A stretch of 64,000 nucleotides of DNA, taken from Streptomyces sp. SAJ15 (GTDB lineage Bacteria; Actinomycetota; Actinomycetes; Streptomycetales; Streptomycetaceae). Below, piece after piece: positions 25,504 through 35,124 of this stretch. A model generated the notes under the pieces. The model was not told the origin of the DNA. It did not search any database and saw only the letters and a list, made by a program, of their open reading frames with translations. The position numbers were made by a program, and so were the translations under genes. The DNA lies in contig NZ_NISY01000001.1 of assembly GCF_007595705.1 (NCBI RefSeq), positions 868,001-932,000 on the forward strand, written 5' to 3'. The first letter of the stretch is position 1; every line of letters starts with the position of its first letter.

Positions 25504-26664
25504 TCAACTCACTGGTTGCCAGGACAGGGGGACGGTATCGGTTGCTCGCCAGAGGCGGTGCTCGTCGGCTTGCTCGTAGAAGTCGCGAGAGGTGAGCATC
25601 TTCCCAATGGCTGCCAGGTGCGTGCGGAACTCCGCGAGGTAGCTGACGCAACGCGCCGACCTGAGCTGCTCGCCCAGGTCCAGCGCGTCCAGCGCCACGC
25701 GGCAAGCCTCCTCCGGTTCGCCGGCTCGAAGGCGCGCGTCAGCGAGCACCATCGTCGCGAAGAAGTCGCTCCGTACGTGGTGGCCACTCATGGCGTTCTC
25801 CGCGTGGGCCACGGCCTGGCGGGCACTGCTCACGTCGCGGAAGCAGTGCGCGGCCTCGGCGGCGAGCTCTGCCTCGTCGAAGTAGGTGATCCACTCCGGT
25901 TCGTCGCTGCTGTTGCGGCTCTCCAGGGCCTTCGTCGCCTCGGTGAGGGCGAGCTCGCAGGCGCGGGTGTCGCCGGTACGGGCCAGTGCTCGGGCCTCCA
26001 TGGCGTGGAACTGTGCCATGAGCGTCGGCGTCGCCACGCCGGCGATACCCATGCGCGCTGCCCGGGCGAGGGTCGCCGCCTCGGTGAAGTGGCCCAGGAA
26101 CGTGGCCTGATGGCTCGTCGCGGACAGGATGCTCCCGGCCAGCCGGCGGTCGTCGCCGTCCTGGGCCAGCCGTAGGGCCTGGAGGAAGTAGCGCTGGGCC
26201 AAGCCGTGTTGGCAGGCGTCGTACGACATCCAGCCTGCCAGCAGTGTGGACTCCGCGACCGTGGAGAACAGAGCGCGCCCCACGGCCTCCGTGTACTGCC
26301 CGGTAAGCAGGGGCGCGACATCGCAGTTGAGGTACTGCACAACTGAATGGCGGGCGTGCTCGCCGCCGAAGCGGTCATCGAGCTCGGCGAACATGCCGCT
26401 GGTGGGCTTGATCATTGCCACGTCAGCCAGACCCACGCGCACGCCGCTCCGGCCGGGCGTCGCCGGGAACGCGGGTTCGGGAGCGACGAGCCACCGGAGT
26501 GACGCCTCACTCCACGCCGCTAGTGAGGGCTCCGACGCCAGAAGGGGTTCGTAGCCGTGGAGGTCCGCACGCCACAGTTGATCAACGGCGCGGAACGCGT
26601 CCTCCGGGCTCGGCGGGTAGCGGGTCTCCAGGAGTTGGGAGTCCTGGCCAGTGATGTGGTGCAT
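25504..26664 (-). CDS. TPR-containing regulator lacking its helix-turn-helix domain
   Basis: 386 residues from ATG at 26664 (MHHITGQDSQLLETRYPPSPEDAF). It matches the C-terminal TPR-like part of a large Streptomyces family of XRE regulators, with conserved FAELDDRFGGEHARHSVVQYLN, ALFSTVAESTLLAGWMSYD, HGLAQRYFLQALRLAQ and FHAMEARALARTGD. As I recall it, members carry an XRE DNA-binding domain of about 80 residues in front. Here that domain is absent, and none was found in any frame just upstream. No ribosome-binding site is evident. It is either a truncated gene or a DNA-binding-free sensor. Its decayed twin lies at 20870-21405. Confidence 0.75.
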   Translation of the reverse strand: MHHITGQDSQLLETRYPPSPEDAFRAVDQLWRADLHGYEPLLASEPSLAAWSEASLRWLVAPEPAFPATPGRSGVRVGLADVAMIKPTSGMFAELDDRFGGEHARHSVVQYLNCDVAPLLTGQYTEAVGRALFSTVAESTLLAGWMSYDACQHGLAQRYFLQALRLAQDGDDRRLAGSILSATSHQATFLGHFTEAATLARAARMGIAGVATPTLMAQFHAMEARALARTGDTRACELALTEATKALESRNSSDEPEWITYFDEAELAAEAAHCFRDVSSARQAVAHAENAMSGHHVRSDFFATMVLADARLRAGEPEEACRVALDALDLGEQLRSARCVSYLAEFRTHLAAIGKMLTSRDFYEQADEHRLWRATDTVPLSWQPVS

Positions 26665-27105
26665 TTATGGGATTCTCGTCTTGTTTGTCCCCTATCTGCT
26701 ATCCGTTGTATTCCTGGCGGCTTCCTGACTCCGGATGGTGGGTCAATCCGTCCACTTTTCGGCAGACAGACGAGCGTGGTCGGCGGAGCGGCCTTGGCTG
26801 GTGGCCTGCCCGGTTTGGGGTCGGGTATGGCAGTCGCTCTGCGGCGGCAGGACTGCACCCTTCCGGAGAAGGATGGGGTTCGCTGATCTTGGAGAGGAGC
26901 CGCCCCGCCGTCGGCAAGCGGTGGATCGGAAGCGACTCTGTGCACGATTACCGCGGCCTGAAGAACCGGTCTGCGGACGAGACCGTGTCGTCCTCATGCC
27001 GCCCCGGCTGGTGGGCATGCTTCCTGCGCCGAACTGATGGACGAGGGCGACCAGGAGGACGACGACACCGACTGAGCCCGCTCGGCCCTCACTCGCGCCA
27101 CAACG
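26665..27105. other. Decayed region, possibly the former integrase end of the element
   Basis: About 440 bp have no sustained coding frame. It ends in a terminator that points rightward, as if a plus-strand gene once ended near 27099 (an acidic coding tail, EGDQEDDDTD, then TGA, can be read just before it). In tRNA-integrating elements the integrase usually lies here, next to the attachment site. I see no integrase signature (R..HxxR..Y), so the identity of the lost gene is a guess. Confidence 0.35.
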
Positions 27106-27132
27106 GACCCCCGGACCTGTCCGGGGGTCTTC
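27106..27132 (+). terminator. Intrinsic terminator in element remnant
   Basis: GACCCCCGGAC (27106-27116) and GTCCGGGGGTC (27119-27129) form a perfect 11-bp stem with a 2-nt loop, followed by TTCGCGTTT. Orientation fits a plus-strand gene upstream that is no longer intact. Confidence 0.75.
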
Positions 27133-27238
27133 GCGTTTCCCTGGCCTGACCTGCGAAACCGCCGAGTGGGCCTGTCCACGAATAGTCCACGGCCCCCGAC
27201 ATACGGCCGCCCACGGTTGCACCCGCCTGCACATACAC

Positions 27239-27278
27239 AAAGACCCCGCCTCAGCGTCTTGGCTGGTGGCGGGGTCTT
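27239..27278 (-). terminator. Terminator hairpin downstream of tRNA-Arg
   Basis: AAGACCCCGCC pairs with GGCGGGGTCTT (27268-27278). It begins about 19 bp beyond the tRNA 3' end on the minus strand. A near-identical copy lies at 22079-22119. Confidence 0.82.
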
Positions 27279-27292
27279 CTGGCACTTCATGC

Positions 27293-27337
27293 GAAGTGCC
27301 CCCGGCAGGATTCGAACCTGCGCACACGGCTCCGGAG
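27293..27337 (-). repeat. Intact-tRNA side of the 45-bp attachment repeat
   Basis: This is identical to 22132-22176 and 5,161 bp from it. It forms the inner, functional end of the integrated element, because the tRNA remains whole. Confidence 0.88.
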
Positions 27338-27368
27338 GCCGTTGCTCTATCCCCTGAGCTACGGGGGC
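27297..27368 (-). tRNA. tRNA-Arg (anticodon CCG)
   Basis: Read on the minus strand, the acceptor arms GCCCCCG and CGGGGGC pair fully. The D-arm is GCTCAGGGGATAGAGC, the anticodon loop is CTCCGGA (anticodon CCG), and the T-arm has GGTTCGAATCC. The discriminator is A, and no CCA is encoded, as usual in Streptomyces. The 3' half (27293-27337) is duplicated at 22132-22176, which makes this gene the integration target of the island on its 3' side. Confidence 0.96.
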
Positions 27369-27593
27369 TTCGTCGCTGCTGCTCGCGGCGACGGGTAGAA
27401 CACTACCAGCTCCGAGAGGGTGATCAGGAACGAGTACCGGGACGGGCGTCGGGTGGGTGAGGATGGGGCCGTCGGCGGTGGGGGCTAGCGCATCGCGGGA
27501 GGCTGTCGCAGGCGGTCGGGAAAAGGTCCCCCGCACGTGGTGGAAGTGGGGAAAACCCGGACGCGGCCGCGGTGGCGCGCCTACTCTTCGAAT

Positions 27594-28037
27594 GTGCCTG
27601 GCTTGACCGGCCGGGTCCTTGTTGTCGATGACAACAAGGTCATCCGGCAGCTGATCAGGGTCAATCTCGAGCTTGAGGGCTTCGAGGTCGTGACCGCGGT
27701 CGATGGTGCCGAATGTCTGGAGATCGTGCACCAGGTGCGGCCCGATGTGATCACTCTCGATGTCGTGATGCCGCGGCTCGGGGGAGTGCGGACGGCGGCG
27801 CTGCTGCGCGCCGACGCGCGTACGTGCGACGTACCGGTGGCGCTCGTCAGCGCGTGTACGCAGCTGGAGGTCGAGGAGGGCCTCGCGGCCGGGGTGGACG
27901 CGTTTCTGGCAAAGCCGTTCGAGCCCTCGGAGCTGGTGCGGCTGGTTCGGCAGCTGTTGCGGAAGAGGGAAGGGGAGGGGGTGCCAGGGGCGGCGGCCCC
28001 TGGCGATGCGGAGCCCGTCGGGCCCAGCGCAGGGTGA
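27594..28037 (+). CDS. Single-domain response regulator
   Basis: 147 residues from GTG at 27594 (VPGLTGRVLVVDDNKVIRQLIRVNLELEGF). A complete CheY-like receiver shows the acidic pair VDD, the phospho-acceptor Asp in VITLDVVMP, the Ser of LVSA and the Lys of FLAKPFEP. There is no output domain; the last ~25 residues are a disordered Gly/Ala tail. No strong ribosome-binding site precedes the GTG, so the start is uncertain, and upstream starts would only add basic residues. It sits between the tRNA-Arg and nrtL. No kinase gene is adjacent. Confidence 0.85.
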   Translation: MPGLTGRVLVVDDNKVIRQLIRVNLELEGFEVVTAVDGAECLEIVHQVRPDVITLDVVMPRLGGVRTAALLRADARTCDVPVALVSACTQLEVEEGLAAGVDAFLAKPFEPSELVRLVRQLLRKREGEGVPGAAAPGDAEPVGPSAG

Positions 28038-28183
28038 TCCCGCGCCGGGTGATCGAGCCCAGCCCCGGTGATCCGTCGCTGGTCCCCCTGACCCTCGCCC
28101 CTCCGGCTTCCCCCGCCGTCACCCCGTCCCACCACGCGAAACCGGTTCGCGCCCCCACCCCCCTCCTCCCATACGCTTGTGCC

Positions 28184-29443
28184 GTGACCCCCGCCCAGCT
28201 CTCCCGCATCGTGTTGCGCACAGTGCGTCGCGCCGTCGAGGCCGACGAGCTGCGGGTGGCGGTGCCGGAGCGGGTCGTCGTGCAGAGCCCGCCGTGGCCC
28301 GGGTGTGGGGACTACGCGACGAACGTGGCCCTCCGGCTCGCCGGCGGTGCCCGGGGCGATGGCCTCGCCCCCCGCGACGTGGCCGAGGTACTGCGGCGGC
28401 GGCTCCTACGGGAACCCGGTATCCGCGGCGTCGACATCGCCGGGCCGGGCTTCCTCAACATCACCCTCTCCGGGGACTCCCACGCCCGTCTTGTCGAGCT
28501 GATCCGCGAGCGGGGCGCCGACTACGGGCGTAACCAGGGGCTCGACGGCCACCGGCTGAGGATCACGCACGACGGGCGGGCCCGGGCCGTTGTCGTCGGT
28601 GAGGCCGTGTGCCGGCTCGCCCTCGCCTCCGGCGCGCGTGTCGATGACCCAGCCGACAGCGACGCAGTCATGGGTGACCGGGGCATGGGCGACGTGGCCG
28701 TCGACAGCACCGCGGTCGTCGACAGCACCGCAGTCGTCTACAGCGCCGTCGTCGACGGCGCCGCTGTCGCCTCCGCCACCAGCGCCTCCGCCGCCACCAA
28801 CGCCTCCGCCACCAGCGCCTCCGCCACCAGCGCCTCCGCCGCCACCAACGCCTCCGCCACCAGCGCCTCCGCCGCCACGAGCGGCTCCGCCGACCCGCAC
28901 CGCCTCCGCGTCCACCGCGTCCACGTCCACGTCCGCGACGTCGCGGCCCCCCTCCACGAGCTCCTCCCCCTCCTCGGCGAGGACGCGCTGCGCTGGGCCC
29001 TGCTGCGGCCCGCCCCGCACGACGTTCCCGATCTCGACCCCGCTCGCCTCCTCGCCCAGCGTGAGAGCAACCCGCTCTTCCGGGTCCGGTACGCCCACTC
29101 CCGTACCCGTGCCCTGCTCCGGAACGGGCGCGACCTGGGGATCGAGCCCCTCGCGGGGGATTACGAGCACCCCGCCGAGACCGGTCTCGCTCAGGCGCTC
29201 GCGGACTATCCCCGCATCGTCGAGGCCGCCGCCCGGGACCGGGGGCCCGATCGGGTCGCGCGGTACCTCGAAGCCGTGGCCGACGCCTATTTCCGCTGTC
29301 ACGACGCGTGTCCCGCGCTGCCGTGCGGCGAGCAGAAACCCTTGGCCGTGCACCGCTCCCGGCTGGCGCTCGCCGACGCGGCCGGGACGGTGCTCGCCAA
29401 CGGCCTGCACCTGCTCGGCATCAGCGCACCCGCACATCTCTGA
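28184..29443 (+). CDS. nrtL: ArgS-related anticodon-binding protein NrtL
   Basis: 419 residues from GTG at 28184. The N-terminal ~110 residues match the additional domain of arginyl-tRNA synthetases ([18 protein letters not shown]). The C-terminal ~170 residues match the DALR anticodon-binding domain ([73 protein letters not shown]). The Rossmann catalytic core with HIGH and KMSKS is missing, so it cannot charge tRNA. A low-complexity Ala/Ser/Thr stretch lies in its place. It may bind tRNA-Arg. The tRNA-Arg gene is 0.8 kb upstream. It lies 16 bp from lysA, with which it is probably cotranscribed. Confidence 0.88.
   Translation: MTPAQLSRIVLRTVRRAVEADELRVAVPERVVVQSPPWPGCGDYATNVALRLAGGARGDGLAPRDVAEVLRRRLLREPGIRGVDIAGPGFLNITLSGDSHARLVELIRERGADYGRNQGLDGHRLRITHDGRARAVVVGEAVCRLALASGARVDDPADSDAVMGDRGMGDVAVDSTAVVDSTAVVYSAVVDGAAVASATSASAATNASATSASATSASAATNASATSASAATSGSADPHRLRVHRVHVHVRDVAAPLHELLPLLGEDALRWALLRPAPHDVPDLDPARLLAQRESNPLFRVRYAHSRTRALLRNGRDLGIEPLAGDYEHPAETGLAQALADYPRIVEAAARDRGPDRVARYLEAVADAYFRCHDACPALPCGEQKPLAVHRSRLALADAAGTVLANGLHLLGISAPAHL
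28769..28893 (+). repeat. Low-complexity Ala/Ser/Thr repeat within nrtL
   Basis: GCCTCCGCCACC and GCCTCCGCCGCC units alternate with AGC or AAC codons, encoding [21 protein letters not shown] peptide. It is in frame and replaces the catalytic core region relative to true ArgS. Confidence 0.8.
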
Positions 29444-29459
29444 GGAGTCCAGAGACACC

Positions 29460-30851
29460 ATGAGTCGTTCCGCTCACCCCGCAGGACCCCGCCACGCCGA
29501 CGTGCTGCCCGAGGGGCACTACTTCGCACCGCCCGCCGATCTGAACGCCCTGGAACCCCGGGTCTGGTCCCGTACGGTCGACCGGAACGAGGACGGCGTC
29601 GCCACCGTCGCCGGGCTGGACGTGACCCGGCTCGCCGAGGAGTTCGGCACGCCGGCGTACATCCTGGACGAGGAGGACTTCCGGGCCCGCTGCCGCAGCT
29701 GGCGGGAGGCGTTCGGCGAGGCCGCCGACGTCTTCTACGCCGGCAAGGCGTTCCTCTCCCGCGCCATCGTGCGGTGGCTGCACGAGGAGGGGCTCAACCT
29801 CGACGTCTGCTCCGCCGGCGAGCTCTCCACCGCGCTGGCGGCCGGGATGCCGGCCGAGCGGATCGCCCTGCACGGCAACAACAAGACCGAGGCCGAGATC
29901 CGGTACGCCGTCGAGTCCGGCGTCGGGCGCATCGTGCTCGACTCCTTCCAGGAGATCGTCCGGGTCGCCCACATCGCCGAGCGGCTCGGCAGGCGTCAGC
30001 GGGTCCAGATCCGTGTCACCGTCGGCGTCGAGGCGCACACCCACGAGTTCATCGCCACGGCGCACGAGGACCAGAAGTTCGGCATCGCGCTGGCCAACGG
30101 GCAGGCCGCCGAGGCCGTCCGGCGGGCGCTGAAGCTCGACGGGCTGGAACTGGTGGGCATCCACTCGCACATCGGTTCGCAGATCTTCGACACCTCCGGT
30201 TTCGAGGTCGCCGCGCACCGCGTCGTCGGGCTGCTGAAGCAGGTGCGCGACGAGCACGGCGTCGAACTGCCCGAGATCGACCTGGGCGGCGGACTCGGCA
30301 TCGCGTACACGCCGGATGACGACCCGAGTGAGCCGCACGAGATCGCCCGCGCGCTGCGCGAGATCGTGGAGCGCGAGTGCCGCACCGCCGGGCTGGCGGT
30401 GCCCCGGCTCTCCGTGGAGCCGGGCCGAGCCATCGTCGGGCCGACCACGTTCACGCTGTACGAGGTGGGCACGGTCAAGGAGCTGCCGGGGCTGCGGACG
30501 TATGTCAGCGTGGACGGCGGGATGTCGGACAACATCCGCACCGCGCTCTACGACGCCGACTACTCGGTCGCGCTGGTCTCCCGCACCTCCACCGCCGAAC
30601 CCCTGCTCGTCCGCGTCGTCGGCAAGCACTGCGAGTCCGGGGACATCGTGGTGCGCGACGCCTTCCTGCCCGCCGACATCGCGCCCGGCGATCTGATCGC
30701 CGTGCCCGCCACCGGCGCCTACTGCCGCTCCATGGCCAGCAACTACAACCACGCGCTGCGCCCGCCCGTCGTCGCGGTGCGGGACGGCGCGGCCCGGGTC
30801 ATCGTCCGGCGGGAGACTGAGGAGGACCTGCTGCGCCTCGATGTGGGGTGA
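29460..30851 (+). CDS. lysA: Diaminopimelate decarboxylase
   Basis: 463 residues, fold-type III PLP enzyme that decarboxylates meso-diaminopimelate to lysine. PLP Lys96 is in VFYAGKAFL, with [18 protein letters not shown], the GGGLGIAY phosphate-binding loop, EPGRAIVG and CESGD with the catalytic Cys near 385. ATG at 29460 has GAGGAG upstream. Normal length. It heads the lysine/threonine block (lysA-hom-thrC-thrB), as in other streptomycetes. Confidence 0.97.
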   Translation: MSRSAHPAGPRHADVLPEGHYFAPPADLNALEPRVWSRTVDRNEDGVATVAGLDVTRLAEEFGTPAYILDEEDFRARCRSWREAFGEAADVFYAGKAFLSRAIVRWLHEEGLNLDVCSAGELSTALAAGMPAERIALHGNNKTEAEIRYAVESGVGRIVLDSFQEIVRVAHIAERLGRRQRVQIRVTVGVEAHTHEFIATAHEDQKFGIALANGQAAEAVRRALKLDGLELVGIHSHIGSQIFDTSGFEVAAHRVVGLLKQVRDEHGVELPEIDLGGGLGIAYTPDDDPSEPHEIARALREIVERECRTAGLAVPRLSVEPGRAIVGPTTFTLYEVGTVKELPGLRTYVSVDGGMSDNIRTALYDADYSVALVSRTSTAEPLLVRVVGKHCESGDIVVRDAFLPADIAPGDLIAVPATGAYCRSMASNYNHALRPPVVAVRDGAARVIVRRETEEDLLRLDVG

Positions 30852-31166
30852 GCGGCTCCGGGCGGTGAGCGGGCGCGACCGGGCGCTGGCGGGGCGGATC
30901 GGCCCGGTCTTCCGTTCGCCCGGGGCTCGGGGCCCCGTGCGAACGGGGCTCGGTTCGTCGTTCGCCCCGGGGCCCCGGGCGCGCCGTTCAACCGGTGCCG
31001 CCCGCCGGGTGAACGGCACGGTGTCGGTACCCGAGAAATGAATCTCGGATAATGGATCCACGGAGGCGAAGCGTCCTCCGTGAGCAAGACTGGTGCGTCC
31101 TCTCGGGCGCTCCCGGCGCGTCACAAGAAGAGACGCGTCGCAAGAATGAATGAGAAGTGAGGTCGG
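30852..31166 (+). promoter_or_regulatory. lysA-hom spacer with hairpins and promoter-like element
   Basis: CCGTTCGC at 30912-30919 pairs with GCGAACGG at 30939-30946 and probably terminates lysA. Closer to hom, CCGAGA/TCTCGG (31031-31048) is followed by GATAAT at 31048-31053, which resembles a -10 box. A second hairpin, CACGGAGG/CCTCCGTG (31059-31082), would form in the leader RNA. An attenuation-like control of threonine synthesis is possible, but no Thr-rich leader peptide was found. Confidence 0.5.
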
Positions 31167-32468
31167 ATGATGCGTACGCGTCCGCTGAAAGTGGCGCTGC
31201 TGGGCTGTGGAGTGGTCGGCTCAGAGGTGGCGCGCATCATGACGACGCACGCGGACGACCTCACGGCCCGCATCGGCGCGCCGGTCGAGCTCGCCGGAGT
31301 CGCCGTGCGCCGGCCCAACCGGGTCCGTGAGGGGATCCCGGCCGAGCTGATCACCACCGACGCCACCGCGCTGGTCAAACGCGGCGACCTCGACGTCGTC
31401 ATCGAGGTGATCGGCGGCATCGAGCCCGCCCGCTCGCTGATCACCACCGCCTTCGAGCACGGCGCCAGCGTCGTCTCGGCCAACAAGGCGCTGCTGGCCG
31501 AGGACGGCGCCGCGCTGCACGCGGCGGCCGTGGAGCACGGCCGGGACCTGTACTACGAGGCTGCCGTCGCCGGCGCCATCCCGCTGGTGCGGCCGCTGCG
31601 CGAGTCGCTCGCCGGCGACAAGGTCAACCGGGTGCTGGGCATCGTCAACGGCACCACCAACTTCATCCTCGACGCGATGGACACCACCGGGGCGGGCTAC
31701 CAGGAGGCGCTCGACGAGGCCACCGCGCTGGGGTACGCCGAGGCCGACCCGACCGCCGACGTGGAGGGCTTCGACGCCGCCGCCAAGGCCGCGATCCTGG
31801 CCGGCATCGCCTTCCACACCCGGGTGCGCCTGGACGATGTGCACCGCGAGGGCATCACCGAGGTGACCGCCGCCGACATCGCCTCGGCCAAGCGCATGGG
31901 CTGCACCGTCAAGCTGCTCGCCATCTGCGAGCGGGCCGGGGACGGCAAGTCCGTCACCGCCCGGGTGCACCCCGCCATGATCCCGCTGTCGCACCCGCTG
32001 GCCTCGGTCCGTGAGGCGTACAACGCCGTCTTCGTCGAGGCGGAGGCCGCCGGCCAGCTGATGTTCTACGGACCGGGCGCGGGCGGCTCGCCGACCGCCT
32101 CCGCCGTCCTCGGCGACCTGGTCGCGGCCTGCCGCAACAAGCTGGCGGACACCACCGGTCCGGGCGAGTCCGCCTACACCCGGCTGCCGGTGAGCCCGAT
32201 GGGCGACGTGGTCACGCGCTACCACATCAGCCTGGACGTGGCCGACAAGCCGGGTGTGCTGGCGCAGGTCGCCACCGTCTTCGCCGAGCACGGCGTGTCC
32301 ATCGACACCGTCCGCCAGCAGGGCAAGGCCGGCGAGGCCTCGCTGGTCGTCGTCACCCACCGGGCCGCCGACGCCGCGCTCTCCGCGACCGTCGAGGCGC
32401 TGCGCGGTCTGGACACCGTCCGTGACGTCGCCAGCATGATGCGCGTCGAAGGCGAGCGTGGCGAATGA
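31167..32468 (+). CDS. hom: Homoserine dehydrogenase
   Basis: 433 residues. It reduces aspartate semialdehyde to homoserine with NAD(P)H, the branch point to threonine and methionine. The Rossmann motif [12 protein letters not shown] is N-terminal. [27 protein letters not shown], the NGTTNFIL catalytic region and the invariant Lys in [13 protein letters not shown] follow. A C-terminal ACT domain ([22 protein letters not shown]) suggests threonine feedback. ATG at 31167 follows GTGAGG. The stop overlaps a possible upstream thrC start. Confidence 0.97.
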   Translation: MMRTRPLKVALLGCGVVGSEVARIMTTHADDLTARIGAPVELAGVAVRRPNRVREGIPAELITTDATALVKRGDLDVVIEVIGGIEPARSLITTAFEHGASVVSANKALLAEDGAALHAAAVEHGRDLYYEAAVAGAIPLVRPLRESLAGDKVNRVLGIVNGTTNFILDAMDTTGAGYQEALDEATALGYAEADPTADVEGFDAAAKAAILAGIAFHTRVRLDDVHREGITEVTAADIASAKRMGCTVKLLAICERAGDGKSVTARVHPAMIPLSHPLASVREAYNAVFVEAEAAGQLMFYGPGAGGSPTASAVLGDLVAACRNKLADTTGPGESAYTRLPVSPMGDVVTRYHISLDVADKPGVLAQVATVFAEHGVSIDTVRQQGKAGEASLVVVTHRAADAALSATVEALRGLDTVRDVASMMRVEGERGE

Positions 32469-32542
32469 CCGCCGGACCGGAGACTCAGGGGACCCTTCAG
32501 GGCAGCACGGGAGCCAGCGGAGCTAGGGGAGCCAAGGAAGAC

Positions 32543-33640
32543 ATGAACGCTATTGCAGATCACTCGTCGGTGAGCGGCGCCCGCTGGCAGGGCTGGCGGG
32601 GCATCATCGAGGAGTACCGCGACCGCCTCCCGGTCGACGAGAACACCCCGGTCGTCACGCTGCGTGAGGGTGGCACCCCGTTGGTGCCGGCGCAGGTGCT
32701 CTCCGAGCGCACCGGCTGCGAGGTCCATCTGAAGGTCGAGGGCGCCAACCCGACCGGCTCCTTCAAGGACCGCGGGATGACCATGGCCATCACCAAGGCC
32801 AAGGAGGCCGGCGCGCAGGCCGTCATCTGCGCCTCCACCGGCAACACCTCCGCCTCCGCGGCCGCCTACGCCGTACGGGCCGGCATGGTGTGCGCCGTGC
32901 TGGTCCCGCAGGGCAAGATCGCGCTCGGCAAGATGGGGCAGGCGCTGGTGCACGGCGCCCGCATCCTCCAGGTCGACGGCAACTTCGACGACTGCCTCAC
33001 GCTCGCCCGCGGCCTGTCCGAGAACTACCCGGTGGCGCTGGTCAACTCCGTCAACCCGGCGCGCATCGAGGGGCAGAAGACCGCCTCCTTCGAGATCGTC
33101 GACATGCTGGGCGACGCGCCCGACATCCATGTGCTGCCGGTCGGCAACGCCGGCAACATCACGGCCTACTGGAAGGGCTACCAGGAGTACGCCGGGGACG
33201 GCATCGCCTCCCACACCCCCCGCATGTGGGGCTTCCAGGCGTCCGGCGCGGCGCCCCTGGTGCGCGGCCAGGCGGTCAAGGACCCGCACACCATCGCCAC
33301 CGCGATCCGCATCGGCAACCCGGCCTCCTGGACCCAGGCGGAGCGGGCCCGCGACGAGTCCGGCGGCTTCATCGACGAGGTGACCGACCGTCAAATCCTC
33401 GCCGCCTACCGCCTGCTCGCCGCCCAGGAGGGCGTCTTCGTCGAGCCCGCCTCCGCGGCGAGCGTGGCGGGGCTGCTGAAGGCGGCCGAGGAGGGCAAGG
33501 TCGACCCGGGGCAGCGCATCGTCTGCACCGTGACGGGGAATGGTCTCAAGGACCCGGACTGGGCGGTGGCGGGTGCTCCGCAGGCGGTTCCGGTGCCGGT
33601 GGACGCGGCCGCGGCCGCCGAGCGCCTCGGCCTCGCCTAG
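32543..33640 (+). CDS. thrC: Threonine synthase
   Basis: 365 residues. A PLP lyase that converts O-phosphohomoserine to threonine. PLP Lys is in [13 protein letters not shown], with [14 protein letters not shown] and the [13 protein letters not shown] phosphate-binding loop. I chose ATG at 32543, which has AAGGAAG 5 bases upstream and gives the usual family length. An ATG at 32465 overlaps the hom stop (ATGA) and would add 26 Gly/Ser/Thr-rich residues. Coupling with hom is likely either way. Confidence 0.95.
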   Translation: MNAIADHSSVSGARWQGWRGIIEEYRDRLPVDENTPVVTLREGGTPLVPAQVLSERTGCEVHLKVEGANPTGSFKDRGMTMAITKAKEAGAQAVICASTGNTSASAAAYAVRAGMVCAVLVPQGKIALGKMGQALVHGARILQVDGNFDDCLTLARGLSENYPVALVNSVNPARIEGQKTASFEIVDMLGDAPDIHVLPVGNAGNITAYWKGYQEYAGDGIASHTPRMWGFQASGAAPLVRGQAVKDPHTIATAIRIGNPASWTQAERARDESGGFIDEVTDRQILAAYRLLAAQEGVFVEPASAASVAGLLKAAEEGKVDPGQRIVCTVTGNGLKDPDWAVAGAPQAVPVPVDAAAAAERLGLA

Positions 33641-34209
33641 GAGGTCTCGCCCGGGAGCGGGCCCGGCCCTCGGCCGGCCCGTCCCCTGTCCCGTCCGGCG
33701 TCGACACGGCGCCGGTGCGCCGGCGAGTGCGGGTGCGGTGTCCGGCCGCACCCCTCGGGGGCCGGGGCCCGATGTCCGTACCGGTCCGTGCGGGGGCGTC
33801 GAACGCTCGACATCCCCGCACGGCACCGGGTCCGCGGGCCGGGGGTGCGGGAGCGTCCCCGGCGGCCGTAAGGGGCGTCTCGCGGCCCGCTGCGGACCCG
33901 CGTCACCGCAGGTCACGGCGGCTGACACCGAGGAAGTACCGGGAGGCGGCAAGGCAACCGACTCCACCGCGCCACGGCGAAGCACGGGGCGGCGTGCGAC
34001 ACGCATCGTGCGCCTCCTGTGCGCCCTATGTCGCCACAGAACCTTCCTTCGATAGGCTGTACTGAATCCGCCCCGACGCAGAGCCAGCAGAGCACCATCT
34101 GTTGTCTTCCTGCGCGGCGTTGCCGTACCTCCGTGTCACGGCCGTTGGCGGTGTTCCGTACCTCTTCGAATTCGAGAATTCGCAGTCACACAAGGAGAGT
34201 CATCGAGCG
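33641..34209. promoter_or_regulatory. thrC-thrB spacer with terminator hairpin and thrB leader
   Basis: A 569-bp gap. CCGTGCGGGG at 33786-33795 pairs with CCCCGCACGG at 33814-33823, and the loop itself contains GTCGA/TCGAC, a probable thrC terminator. Near thrB the composition becomes less GC-rich, with a palindromic CGAATTCGAGAATTCG at about 34166-34181 and AAGGAG upstream of the start. thrB therefore probably has its own promoter here. No gene was found. Confidence 0.55.
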
Positions 34210-35124
34210 ATGGCCGGTCCAGCGTTCCGCGCCGCCGCTGTCCGGGTGCGCGTCCCCGCCTCCAGCGCCAACCTCGGCCCCGGCTTCGACGCCCTCGGCC
34301 TGGCCCTGGGGCTCTACGACGACGTCGTGGTCCGGGTCGCCGACTCCGGGCTGCATATCGACATCGCCGGTGAGGGCGCGGACAGCCTGCCGCGCGACGA
34401 GGACCACCTGCTCGTACGGTCCCTGCGCACCGCCTTCGACCTGCTCGGCGGGCAGCCGCGAGGGCTGGAAGTGGTGTGTGCGAACCGCATTCCGCACGGC
34501 CGGGGGCTCGGCTCCTCCTCGGCCGCCATCTGCGCGGGGATCGTCGCGGCCCGCGCGGTGACGATAGGTGGCGCCGAGAAGCTGGACGACGCGGCGCTGC
34601 TGGAGCTGGCCACCGAGATCGAGGGTCACCCGGACAACGTCGCCGCCTGTCTGCTCGGCGGCTTCACCCTGGCCTGGACGGACGCCGGAGCCGCCCGGGC
34701 GATCCGGATGGATCCGGCGGATTCCATCGTTCCGGTGGTCTTCGTGCCCAGCCGGCCGGTGCTGACCGAGACCGCGCGCGGGCTGCTGCCGCGCACGGTC
34801 CCGCATGTGGACGCGGCCGTCAACGCGGGCCGCTCCGCCCTGCTCGTGGAGGCCCTGACCAGGCGTCCCGAGCTGCTCCTGGCCGCCACCGAGGACCGGC
34901 TGCACCAGGAGTACCGTGCTCCCGCGATGCCGGAGAGCATGGCGCTGGTCAACCGGTTGCGCGCGGACGGCGTCGCGGCGGTGATCTCCGGTGCGGGGCC
35001 CACGGTCCTCGCGCTGGTCGAGGACGGTGCGGCCGACAAGGTCGCACGATTGGCGGGCGAGGGGTGGGCGGCCAACCGGCTGGCTCTCGACGCCCGGGGA
35101 GCGAGTGTCCTGCCGCTGACCTGA
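34210..35124 (+). CDS. thrB: Homoserine kinase
   Basis: 304 residues of the GHMP kinase family. It phosphorylates homoserine for ThrC. The N-terminal VPASSANLGPGFDALGLALG, the ATP-binding PHGRGLGSSSAA and the C-terminal GAGPTVLALV are all present, along with IEGHPDNVAACLLGG. ATG at 34210 follows AAGGAG at a spacing of about 10. It is separated from thrC by more than 500 bp, so it is not in a tight operon. Confidence 0.96.
   Translation: MAGPAFRAAAVRVRVPASSANLGPGFDALGLALGLYDDVVVRVADSGLHIDIAGEGADSLPRDEDHLLVRSLRTAFDLLGGQPRGLEVVCANRIPHGRGLGSSSAAICAGIVAARAVTIGGAEKLDDAALLELATEIEGHPDNVAACLLGGFTLAWTDAGAARAIRMDPADSIVPVVFVPSRPVLTETARGLLPRTVPHVDAAVNAGRSALLVEALTRRPELLLAATEDRLHQEYRAPAMPESMALVNRLRADGVAAVISGAGPTVLALVEDGAADKVARLAGEGWAANRLALDARGASVLPLT

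Noticed and set aside
26520..26945. Missing HTH domain of the TPR regulator in a shifted frame
   Set aside because: The translation (MHRVASDPPLADGG and onward) has no helix-turn-helix pattern. No other frame upstream supplies one either.
32465..32542. thrC start overlapping the hom stop
   Set aside because: The extra 26 residues are low-complexity Gly/Ser/Thr, and the ATG at 32543 has a better ribosome-binding site and family length. It remains a possible alternative.
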